Positions 1-9,759 of a DNA stretch of 64,000 bases are shown one piece after another. Each line of letters opens with the position of its first letter. Positions within the stretch are counted from its first letter, which is position 1. Origin of the DNA: Hyphomonadaceae bacterium (lineage in GTDB: Bacteria; Pseudomonadota; Alphaproteobacteria; Caulobacterales; Aquidulcibacteraceae); assembly GCA_022843225.1 (NCBI GenBank), contig JALHOC010000005.1:24983-88982 (forward strand). Direction: 5' to 3'. The notes under the pieces were generated by a model. It searched no databases. It saw nothing but the letters and a program-made list of their open reading frames with translations, and was not told where the DNA came from. A program made the position numbers and the translations under genes.

Positions 1-441
1 GCCCAAAATGACAAGAGGCTTGCATCCAAGATCGAGGCGGTCATGGCCGGGCGGCCGGCGGCGCTATGGATGGCGGCGTTTGACGCCGGCGGCGTGCCCG
101 CCGAAATTTCCTCAGCCACGTTCTCGCAGGAACTCTATCAGAATGAAGAATTCCTGCGCCGGAAGTGGATCACGCGCTCCGCGCACGCAATGGTAGGCAC
201 GCTCGAGCAACCGGGCCTTGCCGTCGATTTTTCGGATACACCGGGAACCATTCAGTGCCCGCCGCTCATCGTGGGTGACCAGACTGAAGCCATCCTTCGC
301 GAACTCGGCCGCAGCGACGAGGAGATCGACGCGCTTATCGGGAAGCGTGCGGTGGCGGTTTATCCCCCACGCGCAGGGCAGGCCGAGATGAAAAGCCCTT
401 GGGATTCCGGGCCCGCGAAAATCAAAGCGAAAGACGAGTGA
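1..441 (+). CDS. CaiB/BaiF family CoA-transferase, C-terminal part (5' truncated by window)
   Basis: The reading frame is open from base 1 to a TGA at 439-441, so only the last 146 residues are visible. They have the look of the C-terminal part of a family III CoA-transferase, with a segment resembling the usual ...AG(V)PA... stretch (GGVPAEISSATFSQELYQNE) followed by the beta-rich tail. These enzymes move CoA between carboxylic acids. The catalytic Asp would lie upstream of the window and cannot be checked. The stop overlaps the start of the next gene (TGATG), so it is translationally coupled to the DUF35/Ltp2-like pair, which suggests CoA activation of a side-chain acid. Family is fairly sure, substrate unknown. 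Confidence 0.7.
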   Translation, partial: AQNDKRLASKIEAVMAGRPAALWMAAFDAGGVPAEISSATFSQELYQNEEFLRRKWITRSAHAMVGTLEQPGLAVDFSDTPGTIQCPPLIVGDQTEAILRELGRSDEEIDALIGKRAVAVYPPRAGQAEMKSPWDSGPAKIKAKDE

Positions 442-884
442 TGGCGGACGATGCAAGTCTTCGGGGCGGCGTTGCAACGCGGCCAGACCCGATTGTCACG
501 GTAGATTCCAGCGCATTCTGGGCTGGCGCGGATCGCGGAGAACTGATCATCCAGCAATGCGGCGATTGCACCACGTTCTATCACCCGCCGCGGCCGATGT
601 GCCCGAAGTGCCATACGACAGCGATGCGGCCAGTGAAGGCAAACGGGCGGGGCACGATATACTCGTATTGCATTCCTATTCATCCTCCATCCTTTGGCTT
701 CGCGGCGCCGCCAATCGTTGCGCTGATCGATCTTGAGGAAGGGGTACGCATCGTCTCGAACGTTGTGGGGATCGAGTATGAGAAAGTGACCAACGGACTC
801 AAGGTGGAAGTTGAGTTCGAACCCACCGAAGGCGGCCATCAAGTCCCTGTCTTTCGTGTGACCACAAAAAAGAAGGCGCGCTGA
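441..884 (+). CDS. Zn-ribbon/OB-fold DUF35 protein, partner of Ltp2-like aldolase
   Basis: 147 residues. A four-cysteine zinc ribbon is visible (C40, C43, C54, C57; QQCGDC...MCPKC) followed by a beta-rich OB-fold domain, which defines DUF35 (ChsH2 C-terminal type) proteins. In steroid degraders a DUF35 domain forms a complex with the thiolase-like Ltp2 and is needed for retro-aldol cleavage of the 17-hydroxy side-chain CoA ester. In mycobacterial ChsH2 the DUF35 domain is fused to a MaoC hydratase; here it stands alone. It overlaps the upstream CoA-transferase by one base and sits 1 base before the Ltp2-like gene, so the two are very likely co-translated partners. Confidence 0.85.
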   Translation: MADDASLRGGVATRPDPIVTVDSSAFWAGADRGELIIQQCGDCTTFYHPPRPMCPKCHTTAMRPVKANGRGTIYSYCIPIHPPSFGFAAPPIVALIDLEEGVRIVSNVVGIEYEKVTNGLKVEVEFEPTEGGHQVPVFRVTTKKKAR

Positions 885-885
885 C

Positions 886-2052
886 ATGGCGATCCGCAAC
901 AATGATGCCGTGATCGTTGGCGTCGGTCAGACTGAGATCTCCAAGCAATCTGGCCGTAGCGAATTGCAGCTTGCGGCCGAAGCGTCGCTATTAGCTTTGA
1001 ACGACGCTGGCATCGCGCCCGAAGATGTCGACGGCATGATCACTTACACAATCGACAACAACGACGAAGTAGGGCTCTGCCGTTGTTTGGGCGTGAAAGA
1101 CCTGAAGTACACGGTGCGCGTGCCTCAAGGCGGCGGCGGCTCGGTTGTGACGATCTTCCAGGCTATGGCGGCGGTGAAGTCCGGCGTCGCAGATGTTGTG
1201 CTGATTTGGCGTGCAATGAATGAGCGTTCGCAATATCGCTTTGGCCGACCGGTTCCGGCGGGGCGTATTCCCGTAGGCGGCGGCTCGACCTTCATGGAAT
1301 GGGCGATGCCGTTCGGCGCGCAGAGCCCAGGATCTTGGGAGGCGTTGGTCGCACAGGCGTACATGAAGAAGTATGGCGTCACCAATGCCGATTTCGGCAT
1401 GGTCTCCGTGCTCTTGCGCAAACATGCGGCGACCAACCCGGCTGCATGGTTCTACAAGAAGCCGATCACGATCGATGATCATCAGAATTCGCGCTGGATC
1501 GCGGCGCCCGTGTTGCGGCTGCTCGATTGCTGTCAAGAGAGCGATGGCGGGGTGGCTATTGTCGTGACGCGTATGGATCGCGCGCGTGATCTCAAGCAAA
1601 AGCCAGTGAAAATTCATGGTGCGGTTCACACCATGCTTCCCAACCATGAGATCATCACCAATTACTATCACAGCCAGGATCTCACGCGAGCCGCGCTTTC
1701 CGAGACGGTGACAAAACGTTTGAAGAAAACCGCTAGAATTGCGCCAGCCGAGACGCAGGTCGCGATGATCTACGACAATTTCACACCGCAGATCTTTACG
1801 CAGCTCGAGGGGTTCGGCTACTGCAAGCGCGGCGAGGCGAAGGATTACATCGCTGGCGGCAACCTTGAACTGTACGGCAAGAGCCCACTTAGCCCCAACG
1901 GCGGGCATATCGGCGAAGGCTACATCCACGGCATGAATCTGATCTCCGAGGGCGTACGTCAGGCGCGTGGTACGGCGGTCAACCAAGTGAAGAACGTGGA
2001 AACGGTGTTCCTTGGTTCGGGCGTGTCCGGCGCCATTATCGGCGTGGTCTGA
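886..2052 (+). CDS. ltp2: Ltp2-like steroid side-chain retro-aldolase (thiolase fold)
   Basis: 388 residues with a thiolase/SCP2 fold. The stretches ITIDDHQNSRWIAAP, LDCCQESDGG and ARDLKQKP, and the C-terminal NGGHIGEGYIHGMNL, closely resemble Ltp2 of Mycobacterium, which releases propionyl-CoA from 17-hydroxy-3-oxo-4-pregnene-20-carboxyl-CoA. The usual N-terminal thiolase cysteine is replaced by a glycine run (VPQGGGGSVV), which fits an aldolase rather than a condensing thiolase. The adjacent DUF35 protein is the known partner type. Sal1 of bile-acid degraders and Ltp3/Ltp4 of C24-branched sterol degraders are close alternatives, so the exact side chain is open. Confidence 0.8.
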   Translation: MAIRNNDAVIVGVGQTEISKQSGRSELQLAAEASLLALNDAGIAPEDVDGMITYTIDNNDEVGLCRCLGVKDLKYTVRVPQGGGGSVVTIFQAMAAVKSGVADVVLIWRAMNERSQYRFGRPVPAGRIPVGGGSTFMEWAMPFGAQSPGSWEALVAQAYMKKYGVTNADFGMVSVLLRKHAATNPAAWFYKKPITIDDHQNSRWIAAPVLRLLDCCQESDGGVAIVVTRMDRARDLKQKPVKIHGAVHTMLPNHEIITNYYHSQDLTRAALSETVTKRLKKTARIAPAETQVAMIYDNFTPQIFTQLEGFGYCKRGEAKDYIAGGNLELYGKSPLSPNGGHIGEGYIHGMNLISEGVRQARGTAVNQVKNVETVFLGSGVSGAIIGVV

Positions 2053-2066
2053 GGCGGGGCGCGCGG

Positions 2067-2999
2067 ATGCAGCCTGCTGCTACGCTGCGCCTTCCTGTCG
2101 GCGCGATACTTGCGGGCGAAGGCGAACTCTTCATCGCCGCCGATGTGTTTTCGCCGCCCGCCGGCGAAAGAACGCATGGCCTGATGTTCTGTCTGCCGGG
2201 CGGGGGGGTCACCAAACATTTTTTCAACCTCGGCGACCCCGGCGCCGGTATGAGCTTCGCCGAAGCGATGACCGCGCGCGGGTTTCTCGTGGCGGCCTTT
2301 GACCATCTCGGCGTCGGCGAAAGCAGCCGGCCGGCTGATGGGTTCGCGATCACCTCCGCTGTTGCGGCTAAAGCCAATGGGCTTGCGCTCGATGTGTTGA
2401 CGTCGCTGCTGGCGAAGGGGGGGGTCCCTGGCGTTGCACCGGTGGAGGGCTTGCCTCTTATTGGCGTGGGCCATTCGATGGGGGCGCTGATCCTAACTGT
2501 GCAGGAAATTGAACGCCGCGAATGCAAGGCGCTCATGCTGTTCGGCTTCGGCAGCTGCGGCTTGCCCCAAGTGTTAAATGAGGCTGAACGTGAGGCGCTG
2601 ACGCTGCCAGATCGTGGGGTCGAGCGATATCCCGAGCTTGCGCGCGTGCGGTTTGCGGGGGAGGCTTATGCTCCGATCCCGCGTCCCGAGAGCACGTCGC
2701 CCGCCTCCATCGCGCTCGCGGCTGCCCAGGATCGCGTGCTCGCCGTGCCGGCTCTTCACTCGATGATGCCCGGCAATGTCAAGGAGGCTATGGCGTCGCT
2801 GAACCGGCCTATTTTTTTGGCCGTCGGCGATGCAGACATCGTCGGCATTCCACACGATCTGCCCGCCGAGTATCCGTCTTGCCCTGACTTCACGCTCATC
2901 GTGATGCAGAAGTGCGGCCATCATCAGTTTGTGGCGCGCTCCACGCCGCGTATGTTGCAGCGCGCCGGAGATTGGGCCGTTAGTGTTTTGGTTGAATGA
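2067..2999 (+). CDS. alpha/beta hydrolase
   Basis: 310 residues. An alpha/beta-hydrolase fold is indicated by the nucleophile elbow GVGHSMGAL (Ser in GHSMG, about residue 137), an acid in VGDADIVGIP, and a late His in KCGHHQF (about residue 290). It follows the Ltp2-like gene by 14 bases and precedes the 104-residue gene by 10, so it is part of the same operon. A thioesterase or esterase acting on a steroid side-chain ester or CoA ester is plausible, but the substrate cannot be read from the sequence. No signal peptide is seen, so it is probably cytoplasmic. Confidence 0.7.
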   Translation: MQPAATLRLPVGAILAGEGELFIAADVFSPPAGERTHGLMFCLPGGGVTKHFFNLGDPGAGMSFAEAMTARGFLVAAFDHLGVGESSRPADGFAITSAVAAKANGLALDVLTSLLAKGGVPGVAPVEGLPLIGVGHSMGALILTVQEIERRECKALMLFGFGSCGLPQVLNEAEREALTLPDRGVERYPELARVRFAGEAYAPIPRPESTSPASIALAAAQDRVLAVPALHSMMPGNVKEAMASLNRPIFLAVGDADIVGIPHDLPAEYPSCPDFTLIVMQKCGHHQFVARSTPRMLQRAGDWAVSVLVE

Positions 3000-3009
3000 G
3001 GCAGGACGG

Positions 3010-3324
3010 ATGGCAAAAACATACAAAGCCGGAACACGGCTGAAGAGCGCTGTATGCGATACCCAGATCATGGTGCTCCGGGCGCCGCCGACGGAACTCG
3101 ACTTGCGCTGCGGGGGCGCGGAGATGTTGGCGATGGACGCCGCGACCACGGCAGGTGCCGCGCTCGATGCGGCATTCTCTGCGGGCACCCTGAGTGGCAA
3201 GCGCTATGTCGATGCGGACGAGAGCATGGAATTTCTGTGCACTAAGGGCGGCGCTGGGGGGTTGAGCCTTGGCGCCACACCGCTGCAGATCAAGCAGGCC
3301 AAAGCGCTTCCGTCTTCGGATTGA
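3010..3324 (+). CDS. conserved small Cys-containing protein of unknown function
   Basis: 104 residues starting at the ATG 10 bases after the hydrolase stop. No named domain is recognised. Single cysteines sit in three conserved-looking contexts (AVCDT, LRCGGAEM, LCTKGGAGGL) and the protein ends KALPSSD. I have an impression of similar small proteins beside acyl-CoA synthetases in other acyl-CoA catabolic clusters, but no function is established that I know of. The spaced cysteines could bind a metal or form an acceptor site. It is the last gene of the + run 1-3324 and faces the SDR at 3342 tail to tail. Confidence 0.65.
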   Translation: MAKTYKAGTRLKSAVCDTQIMVLRAPPTELDLRCGGAEMLAMDAATTAGAALDAAFSAGTLSGKRYVDADESMEFLCTKGGAGGLSLGATPLQIKQAKALPSSD

Positions 3325-3341
3325 GCGCGCGGGAGGCGAGT

Positions 3342-4205
3342 TCAGCGAACGATGGCGGGGTGCGCTATACGTGGCTCTCCAAGCATGTCGCGATAGGAAG
3401 GCGGCTGTTTGCCGCCAACATCCTTGAGCTCGTAGCGCAATGCTAACTCGGCGCCAATGAAAGTCTGGCCTGAGAGGCTCATCAGGTCTGGATCGTCAAA
3501 GAGCGCCGCGAACAAGAGGCCCGTGAATTCTGGCGTCTCGGCTTGCGCCATGAAGCCTTCGTACTGATCTGGACGCTCACCCAGCGCCTTTTTTGTCCGC
3601 TCTGTCACAAGCGGCCCCATCCAGATTGAGGCGGTGGCGACATTGTGATCCTTGAGATCGACAGCCATGTCGGCGGCAAATTTGTCGACGCCCGCCTTCT
3701 GCGCGCCGTAAGCGGCGCCGTGCATGTAGCACACCGATCCGAACGACGAGGTGAAGCCGATTAGCCCGCTTTTGGCCCGCACCATCATCGGCGCTGCATA
3801 GAAGCTCGAGATGTAATGGCAGCGGAGGCCAAGCGTGAGGATGTCAGCCAGCTCGATTGAGCGCTCCCAGAAGCCACCGGGCTTGATCAGGTCGTCGTGA
3901 ATGGTGGCGACATTGTTGATGAGGATATCCAGCCGGCCTTGCTCCCGTTCGACCTGTTCGAACAGCGTCTTGATCTGACCGTCATCGGCGTGGTCGACCT
4001 GCACTGCGATTCCTTTGCCGCCACTGGCGGTCACGGCTTCAGCGGTTTCATGGATGGTGCCGGGGAGGGGCGCAGAGCCAGGCGTTACCGTGCGTCCAGT
4101 GACATAGACGGTAGCGCCGCGGGCTCCCAGCGCGCGTGCAATGCCGGCGCCAGCGCCACGGCTCGCGCCAGTGACGACCGCGACTGGATGTTCGACCTTG
4201 CTCAT
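3342..4205 (-). CDS. SDR family oxidoreductase (DHRS1-like)
   Basis: 287 residues. The cofactor motif TGASRGAGAGIA lies near residue 13 and the catalytic YGAQK tetrad motif near 170. The long insert after the first alpha helix (VTPGSAPLPGTIHET) resembles DHRS1-type SDRs, a family reported to reduce steroids and other carbonyls. The ATG at 4205 is chosen because GGGAGGAAG lies just upstream; a longer frame exists but lacks a ribosome site. It is the last gene of the TetR-carboxylase operon, about 40 bases after the carboxyltransferase, so a role in the same acyl-CoA or steroid pathway is inferred. Confidence 0.8.
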   Translation of the reverse strand: MSKVEHPVAVVTGASRGAGAGIARALGARGATVYVTGRTVTPGSAPLPGTIHETAEAVTASGGKGIAVQVDHADDGQIKTLFEQVEREQGRLDILINNVATIHDDLIKPGGFWERSIELADILTLGLRCHYISSFYAAPMMVRAKSGLIGFTSSFGSVCYMHGAAYGAQKAGVDKFAADMAVDLKDHNVATASIWMGPLVTERTKKALGERPDQYEGFMAQAETPEFTGLLFAALFDDPDLMSLSGQTFIGAELALRYELKDVGGKQPPSYRDMLGEPRIAHPAIVR

Positions 4206-4244
4206 GACTTCCTCCCTTTTGTCGTTATTGTTCGACAAACGCCG

Positions 4245-5852
4245 CTACATACGAAACACCCCGTAGCGCGGTGGCGCAATCGGTGTGTTGAGCGCCGCAC
4301 TTAGAGCGATGGCCAGGGCGTTGCGCGTGTCGATAGGATCGAGGATGCCATCGTCCCACAATTCCGATGTAGCGTAGTAGGCGCTCTGCTGGCGGCGATA
4401 ATCCTCCAGGATCGGATTGCGAATGGTGGCGATTTCTTGCGCGCTTAGGTTTTTTCCTTCGCGCGCCAGCTGCTTAATCTTGATGTCGGTTAACACGCCG
4501 GCCGCCTGCTCGGCGCCCATGACGGAGGTCTGGCTCTGCGGCCAGGAGAACATGAAACGGGAGTCAAAAGCGCGACCCGACATGCCATAGGTGCCCGCGC
4601 CGAACGATCCATTGACGACCACTGTGAGCTTCGGCACTTCGCTGCACGCCACTGCCATGATCATCTTGGCGCCGTCCTTGGTGATACCCGCGCGTTCATA
4701 GTCGCGCCCCACCATGAAGCCTGTGATATTCTGCAGGAAGATGAGCGGCGTGCGGTTCTGATTGCACAGTTCAATGAAGTGCGCGCCCTTCAGCGCACTG
4801 TCGTTAAATAATACGCCATTATTGCCGAGCACGCCGACCTGCATGCCCCAGAGTCGCGCATAACCGCAGATCAGTGTCTTGCCGTAATTGGCTTGATATT
4901 CGTGGAAGCGGCTGCCGTCGAAGATACGCGCGATCACTTCGCGCATGTCGAACTGGACTTTCTGATCGACCGGCAACACGCCATAAAGCTCGCCCGGATC
5001 GTAAAATGGCGGTTCGGGTTCGCAGCGTTCAACTGACGTTTTCTCTGGCCGCGTGAAGCGCCCCACGATTTCGCGGGTAATGGCGATGGCGTGCAATTCA
5101 GTCGAGGCAGGATAATCGGCGACGCCCGACACCGATGTGTGCATGTCAGCGCCGCCTAGTTCTTCGACGCTGATGTCCTCGCCTGTGGCGGCTTTCACCA
5201 GCGGCGGGCCGCCCAGGAAGATCGCGCCGGTTCCCCGCACGATAACATTGTAATCCGACAGCGCGGGAATGTAGGCGCCGCCGGCGGTGCAGTGGCCCAG
5301 CACGATCGCCACCTGTTGCACGCCCATCTTCGACAAGATCGACTGGTTACGGAAAATGCGGCCTGCAAAATATTTGTCGGCGAACAATTCTGCTTGCAGA
5401 GGCAGGAAGCCTCCGGCGCTGTCGCACAAATGCACGACGGGCAGGCGGTTCTCGATGGCGATGTCGAGCGTGCGCACGATTTTCTTTACCGAGAGCGGAT
5501 ACCAGGCTCCGCCTTTGACGCTTGCGTCATCGGCGTGGATGATCACTTCACGGCCCGAGACAATGCCGATGCCAGACACCTGCGCGGCGCCCGGCACGTC
5601 CCCGCCATAAGCGCAATTGGCCGCGAGCGTCGAAAGTTCGAGGAAAGGCGTTCCAGGATCAAGCAATTCCGAGAGTCGTTCGCGGATGGTGAGCTTGTTC
5701 TGGCGCCGCAGGCGCTCAATGTCGCGCGCGGGGCGGTCATAGCGGGCGGCGCGCTGCTTCTCATGCAAGGCTTCAGCGAGCGCGCGATTGTGCTTGGCGT
5801 TGGCCTTAAACTCAGGCGACTGCGTGTTAACGCGAGATTCAAGCCGCCGCAT
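4245..5852 (-). CDS. acyl-CoA carboxylase carboxyltransferase subunit (methylcrotonyl/geranyl-CoA type)
   Basis: 535 residues, the normal length for a beta subunit. It carries the crotonase-like carboxyltransferase halves with LCDSAGGFLP, GHCTAGGAYIPALSD and FLGGPPLVKAATGEDISVEE; the last is typical of methylcrotonyl-CoA or geranyl-CoA carboxylase rather than propionyl-CoA carboxylase. The C-terminal half has FLQNITGFMVG and AGTYGMSGRAF. Such enzymes carboxylate the gamma carbon of beta-branched alpha,beta-unsaturated acyl-CoAs. It lies just downstream of the separate biotin carrier gene. Leucine or acyclic-terpene use is the default reading; a branched sterol side chain is the alternative suggested by context. 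Confidence 0.9.
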   Translation of the reverse strand: MRRLESRVNTQSPEFKANAKHNRALAEALHEKQRAARYDRPARDIERLRRQNKLTIRERLSELLDPGTPFLELSTLAANCAYGGDVPGAAQVSGIGIVSGREVIIHADDASVKGGAWYPLSVKKIVRTLDIAIENRLPVVHLCDSAGGFLPLQAELFADKYFAGRIFRNQSILSKMGVQQVAIVLGHCTAGGAYIPALSDYNVIVRGTGAIFLGGPPLVKAATGEDISVEELGGADMHTSVSGVADYPASTELHAIAITREIVGRFTRPEKTSVERCEPEPPFYDPGELYGVLPVDQKVQFDMREVIARIFDGSRFHEYQANYGKTLICGYARLWGMQVGVLGNNGVLFNDSALKGAHFIELCNQNRTPLIFLQNITGFMVGRDYERAGITKDGAKMIMAVACSEVPKLTVVVNGSFGAGTYGMSGRAFDSRFMFSWPQSQTSVMGAEQAAGVLTDIKIKQLAREGKNLSAQEIATIRNPILEDYRRQQSAYYATSELWDDGILDPIDTRNALAIALSAALNTPIAPPRYGVFRM

Positions 5853-5856
5853 GCGA

Positions 5857-6351
5857 TCAATCTTCCGCAGCTAGAGTAACGAGCGCGGTGTCACGGTCAA
5901 ACGTTTGACCAGCCGCGACATGGATGCTTTCAACCACGCCCGCGCGCGGCGCCTTGATCGCGGTTTCGAGTTTCATGCTCTCGATAATCAAAAGCACGTC
6001 GCCGGCGGCAACCTGCGCACCGAGAACCGCCGCCACCGAAAGCACCATGCCGGGCATTGGCGCGCGCGCGATGGCGTCTCCGTGCGCCTCGGCCTCGTGT
6101 TCGAACACAGAGACCGCCGCCTCGAACCGCACCTCGATCTCGCGTCCGGCGATGTGAACATGGACGCTGTCGCCGTTGACAGCGATCAGCACGTCATGGA
6201 CGGCGTCGCCCACGTAGAGGCGCGAAGCAGAACCCTCACCTCGAACAAGACGCACCGGCGTCTCGCGATCGCCGATCAAGATCAGTTGCTCGCCTCGACT
6301 TGCCAGCCAGGCTCGCCGGCTTTGGCCTTCGACGGTGAAGAAGTGCTTCAT
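5857..6351 (-). CDS. biotin carboxyl carrier protein (stand-alone subunit)
   Basis: 164 residues. The C-terminal 75 form a biotinyl domain with APMPGMV and the biotinylation site IIESMKLET (Lys127). ESMKLE replaces the common EAMKM, which is tolerated in MCC-type carriers. The N-terminal 90 residues resemble the linker/BT region that normally joins biotin carboxylase to the carrier in MccA or AtuF. The ATG at 6351 is one base after the biotin carboxylase stop. The carrier is therefore split from a subunit it is usually fused to. Confidence 0.85.
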   Translation of the reverse strand: MKHFFTVEGQSRRAWLASRGEQLILIGDRETPVRLVRGEGSASRLYVGDAVHDVLIAVNGDSVHVHIAGREIEVRFEAAVSVFEHEAEAHGDAIARAPMPGMVLSVAAVLGAQVAAGDVLLIIESMKLETAIKAPRAGVVESIHVAAGQTFDRDTALVTLAAED

Positions 6352-6352
6352 C

Positions 6353-7828
<1,476 letters not shown>

Positions 7829-7842
7829 CGTGTCTCCAGCGC

Positions 7843-8439
7843 CTATCGGGCCACGCCGCGCAACACGAGGTCGGCGAGGAGATCGGCGTCGGCCGCGATC
7901 CGCGCTTTTGCACGCGCCGACATGGCGCGCCAAGCGAGGTGCTCGACGCCGCCAAACACGAGGTCACGCAAAAGCGCGGGCTCTACGCCGTCGCGCAATT
8001 CGCGCGCCCGCTGCGCATCGCGAATAAGATCCAGAAAAACCTTGCTGTAGCGGCGGTTCATGGCCTGGGCCTCGGAGTCCGAAAATTCCGCCGCCCCCCG
8101 CACCTCGGCTATAAACAGGCGGCAAAGCCCGGGCTCGGCCATCAATATCTGAAGGTGCGTGCGGATCAGTGCCCGCAGCTTTGCCGAGAATCCTCGCTCT
8201 GCCGCCAAGGCGGGTTCTAGAACGTTGAGTATCCGCTCGAAGAAGGCTGCGAGCACAGCGTCCAGCAGCTGCCGTTTGCTTTCGTAATAGCGGTAAATAA
8301 GGCCATCCGAGATACCAGCGGCGCGGGCGATTTCAGCGATCGCCGCTGCCTGGTAGCCGCGAGCGACGAAAATTCGCTGTGCCGCCTCGAGTATAGCGGC
8401 AGAGCGATCCTGCATGCGTTTTACGCTGATAGCGGGCAT
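7843..8439 (-). CDS. TetR/AcrR family regulator of the carboxylase operon
   Basis: 198 residues. The N-terminal helix-turn-helix is clear (ILEAAQRIFVARGY, then ISDGLIYRYYESKRQLLDAV) and the rest is a variable alpha-helical ligand domain. The ATG at 8439 is preferred over an upstream TTG at 8460. It is the first gene of the - operon with the carboxylase and is divergent from the acyl-CoA dehydrogenase at 8563, the usual arrangement for a local repressor controlling both directions. Its ligand would plausibly be an acyl-CoA. A GC-rich dyad at 8468-8481 in the shared gap is an operator candidate. Confidence 0.85.
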   Translation of the reverse strand: MPAISVKRMQDRSAAILEAAQRIFVARGYQAAAIAEIARAAGISDGLIYRYYESKRQLLDAVLAAFFERILNVLEPALAAERGFSAKLRALIRTHLQILMAEPGLCRLFIAEVRGAAEFSDSEAQAMNRRYSKVFLDLIRDAQRARELRDGVEPALLRDLVFGGVEHLAWRAMSARAKARIAADADLLADLVLRGVAR

Positions 8440-8467
8440 CAATACTCTGCAAATAGACAAAACACTT

Positions 8468-8481
8468 GCGGCGAGCGCCGC
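8468..8481. promoter_or_regulatory. dyad in TetR/acyl-CoA dehydrogenase divergent gap
   Basis: Perfect inverted repeat GCGGCG-AG-CGCCGC, 6-base arms and 2-base spacer, just upstream of the TetR start and about 80 bases upstream of the dehydrogenase gene. The position suits an autoregulatory operator, but GC-rich short dyads arise by chance in this DNA. Confidence 0.3.
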
Positions 8482-8562
8482 TGTGCCTCATGTAAATGCC
8501 ATTCAATTTGGGGTCAACATGGCGCCCGTCTGAGGCGCGCCGGCGATTTTGAAAGGGCGTTC

Positions 8563-9759
8563 ATGACGATCCACACCAACATCGTCGCCGCTAACGCTTT
8601 CCGGCTGACCCAAGAGCAAAATGAGATCCTCGACCAGGCCGACGCGTTCGCAAAAAAAGAGCTCTGGCCGTTGCAAAAGAAGATGGATGACGAAGAATGG
8701 TGGCCTCCAGAGCTGATGCCGGCGCTTGGCAAGATGGGGTTCCTCGGCGTCACGGCGAACTCGGATTATGGCGGCGCTGACAGCGATTTCATGACTGCAG
8801 GTCTGATTACGCAGGGCCTGTCACGCTGGAATCACGCGGCGGCGTTAAGCTATGTCGCGCACGACAATCTCTGCCTGAACAATATCGCGCGCAACGCGAG
8901 CGAAGCGATCAAGCGCAAATATCTGCCCGGCCTTTGCGACGGCTCGTCGGTGGGTGCGTTGGCTTTGACGGAGCCCGGCGCGGGTTCCGACGCGTTAGGC
9001 TCGATGGCCACGACTGCGCGACGCGATGGCGATCGTTACATCCTGAACGGGCGAAAGCTCTACATTACCAACGGCCCAGTGGCAGATGTCATCCTCGTGT
9101 ACGCGAAAACCAACAAGGAAAGGGGCTCTAAGGGCATTTCGGCTTTCCTTGTGGAGAAAAATTTCAAGGGTTTCCAAGTCGCTCAAAAGCTCGACAAAAT
9201 GGGCTTCCGAGGCTCGCCCACTGGGGAACTTGTTTTTGATGATTGCGAAGTGCCGGCCGAGAATTTGGTCGGCGAAGAGGATCGCGGCGTCGGCGTGGTG
9301 ATGAGCGGGCTCGACCTGGAGCGGGCGATTGTCGCGATGATTAATCTCGGTATGGCCGAGCGCGCGTTCGATCTGGCGCTCGATTACGCCAAGTTGCGCA
9401 CTCAATTCGGCAAGCGCATCGCAGACTTTCAGATGGTGCAATCGAAACTTGCCGACATGTGGACGGCGATCGAGACGATGCGCACGTTTTGTTATCGCAC
9501 GTTGGCGGAGGGTTGCGAACTCAAAGAGGGCGAGGGCGGGCGAGGGCGCTTTCATGCGCTGACAGCGTCTTGCATTTATTACGCAGCCGAGACCTGCACG
9601 CGCGTCGTTGCTGATGCTGTGCAAATCCATGGCGGCTCGGGCTATATGCGCGAGTCAGAAGTGAACCGGCTCTATCGTGCAAGCAAATTGTTGGAGATCG
9701 GCGCCGGCACCTCGGAGGTGCGCAAGCTGATCATTGCTGGGGAATTGCTTAAGGAATGA
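8563..9759 (+). CDS. acyl-CoA dehydrogenase, isovaleryl-CoA dehydrogenase-like
   Basis: 398 residues with the full three-domain fold: LTEPGAGSDA for FAD, KLYITNG, and C-terminal QIHGGSGYMRES. The usual EGT glutamate near the C-terminus is replaced (LEIGAGTSEV), while a glutamate sits at SGLDLERAIV (Glu253), the position used as base by isovaleryl-CoA dehydrogenase. That suggests an alpha-beta desaturation of a branched acyl-CoA and fits the neighbouring MCC-type carboxylase, whose substrate such an enzyme would make. It is divergent from the TetR gene. Its 3' end overlaps the convergent MFS gene by 11 bases. Confidence 0.88.
   Translation: MTIHTNIVAANAFRLTQEQNEILDQADAFAKKELWPLQKKMDDEEWWPPELMPALGKMGFLGVTANSDYGGADSDFMTAGLITQGLSRWNHAAALSYVAHDNLCLNNIARNASEAIKRKYLPGLCDGSSVGALALTEPGAGSDALGSMATTARRDGDRYILNGRKLYITNGPVADVILVYAKTNKERGSKGISAFLVEKNFKGFQVAQKLDKMGFRGSPTGELVFDDCEVPAENLVGEEDRGVGVVMSGLDLERAIVAMINLGMAERAFDLALDYAKLRTQFGKRIADFQMVQSKLADMWTAIETMRTFCYRTLAEGCELKEGEGGRGRFHALTASCIYYAAETCTRVVADAVQIHGGSGYMRESEVNRLYRASKLLEIGAGTSEVRKLIIAGELLKE

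Noticed and set aside
112..902. Long open frames on the - strand opposite the CoA-transferase and DUF35 genes
   Set aside because: They lie antisense to clearly coding frames with recognisable domains, have no ribosome site and show Arg/His-rich composition typical of shadow frames in GC-rich DNA.
9749..9759. Possible frameshift where the acyl-CoA dehydrogenase and MFS genes overlap
   Set aside because: Both proteins have normal ends; an 11-base convergent overlap is ordinary, as are those at 16273-16288 and 29905-29908.
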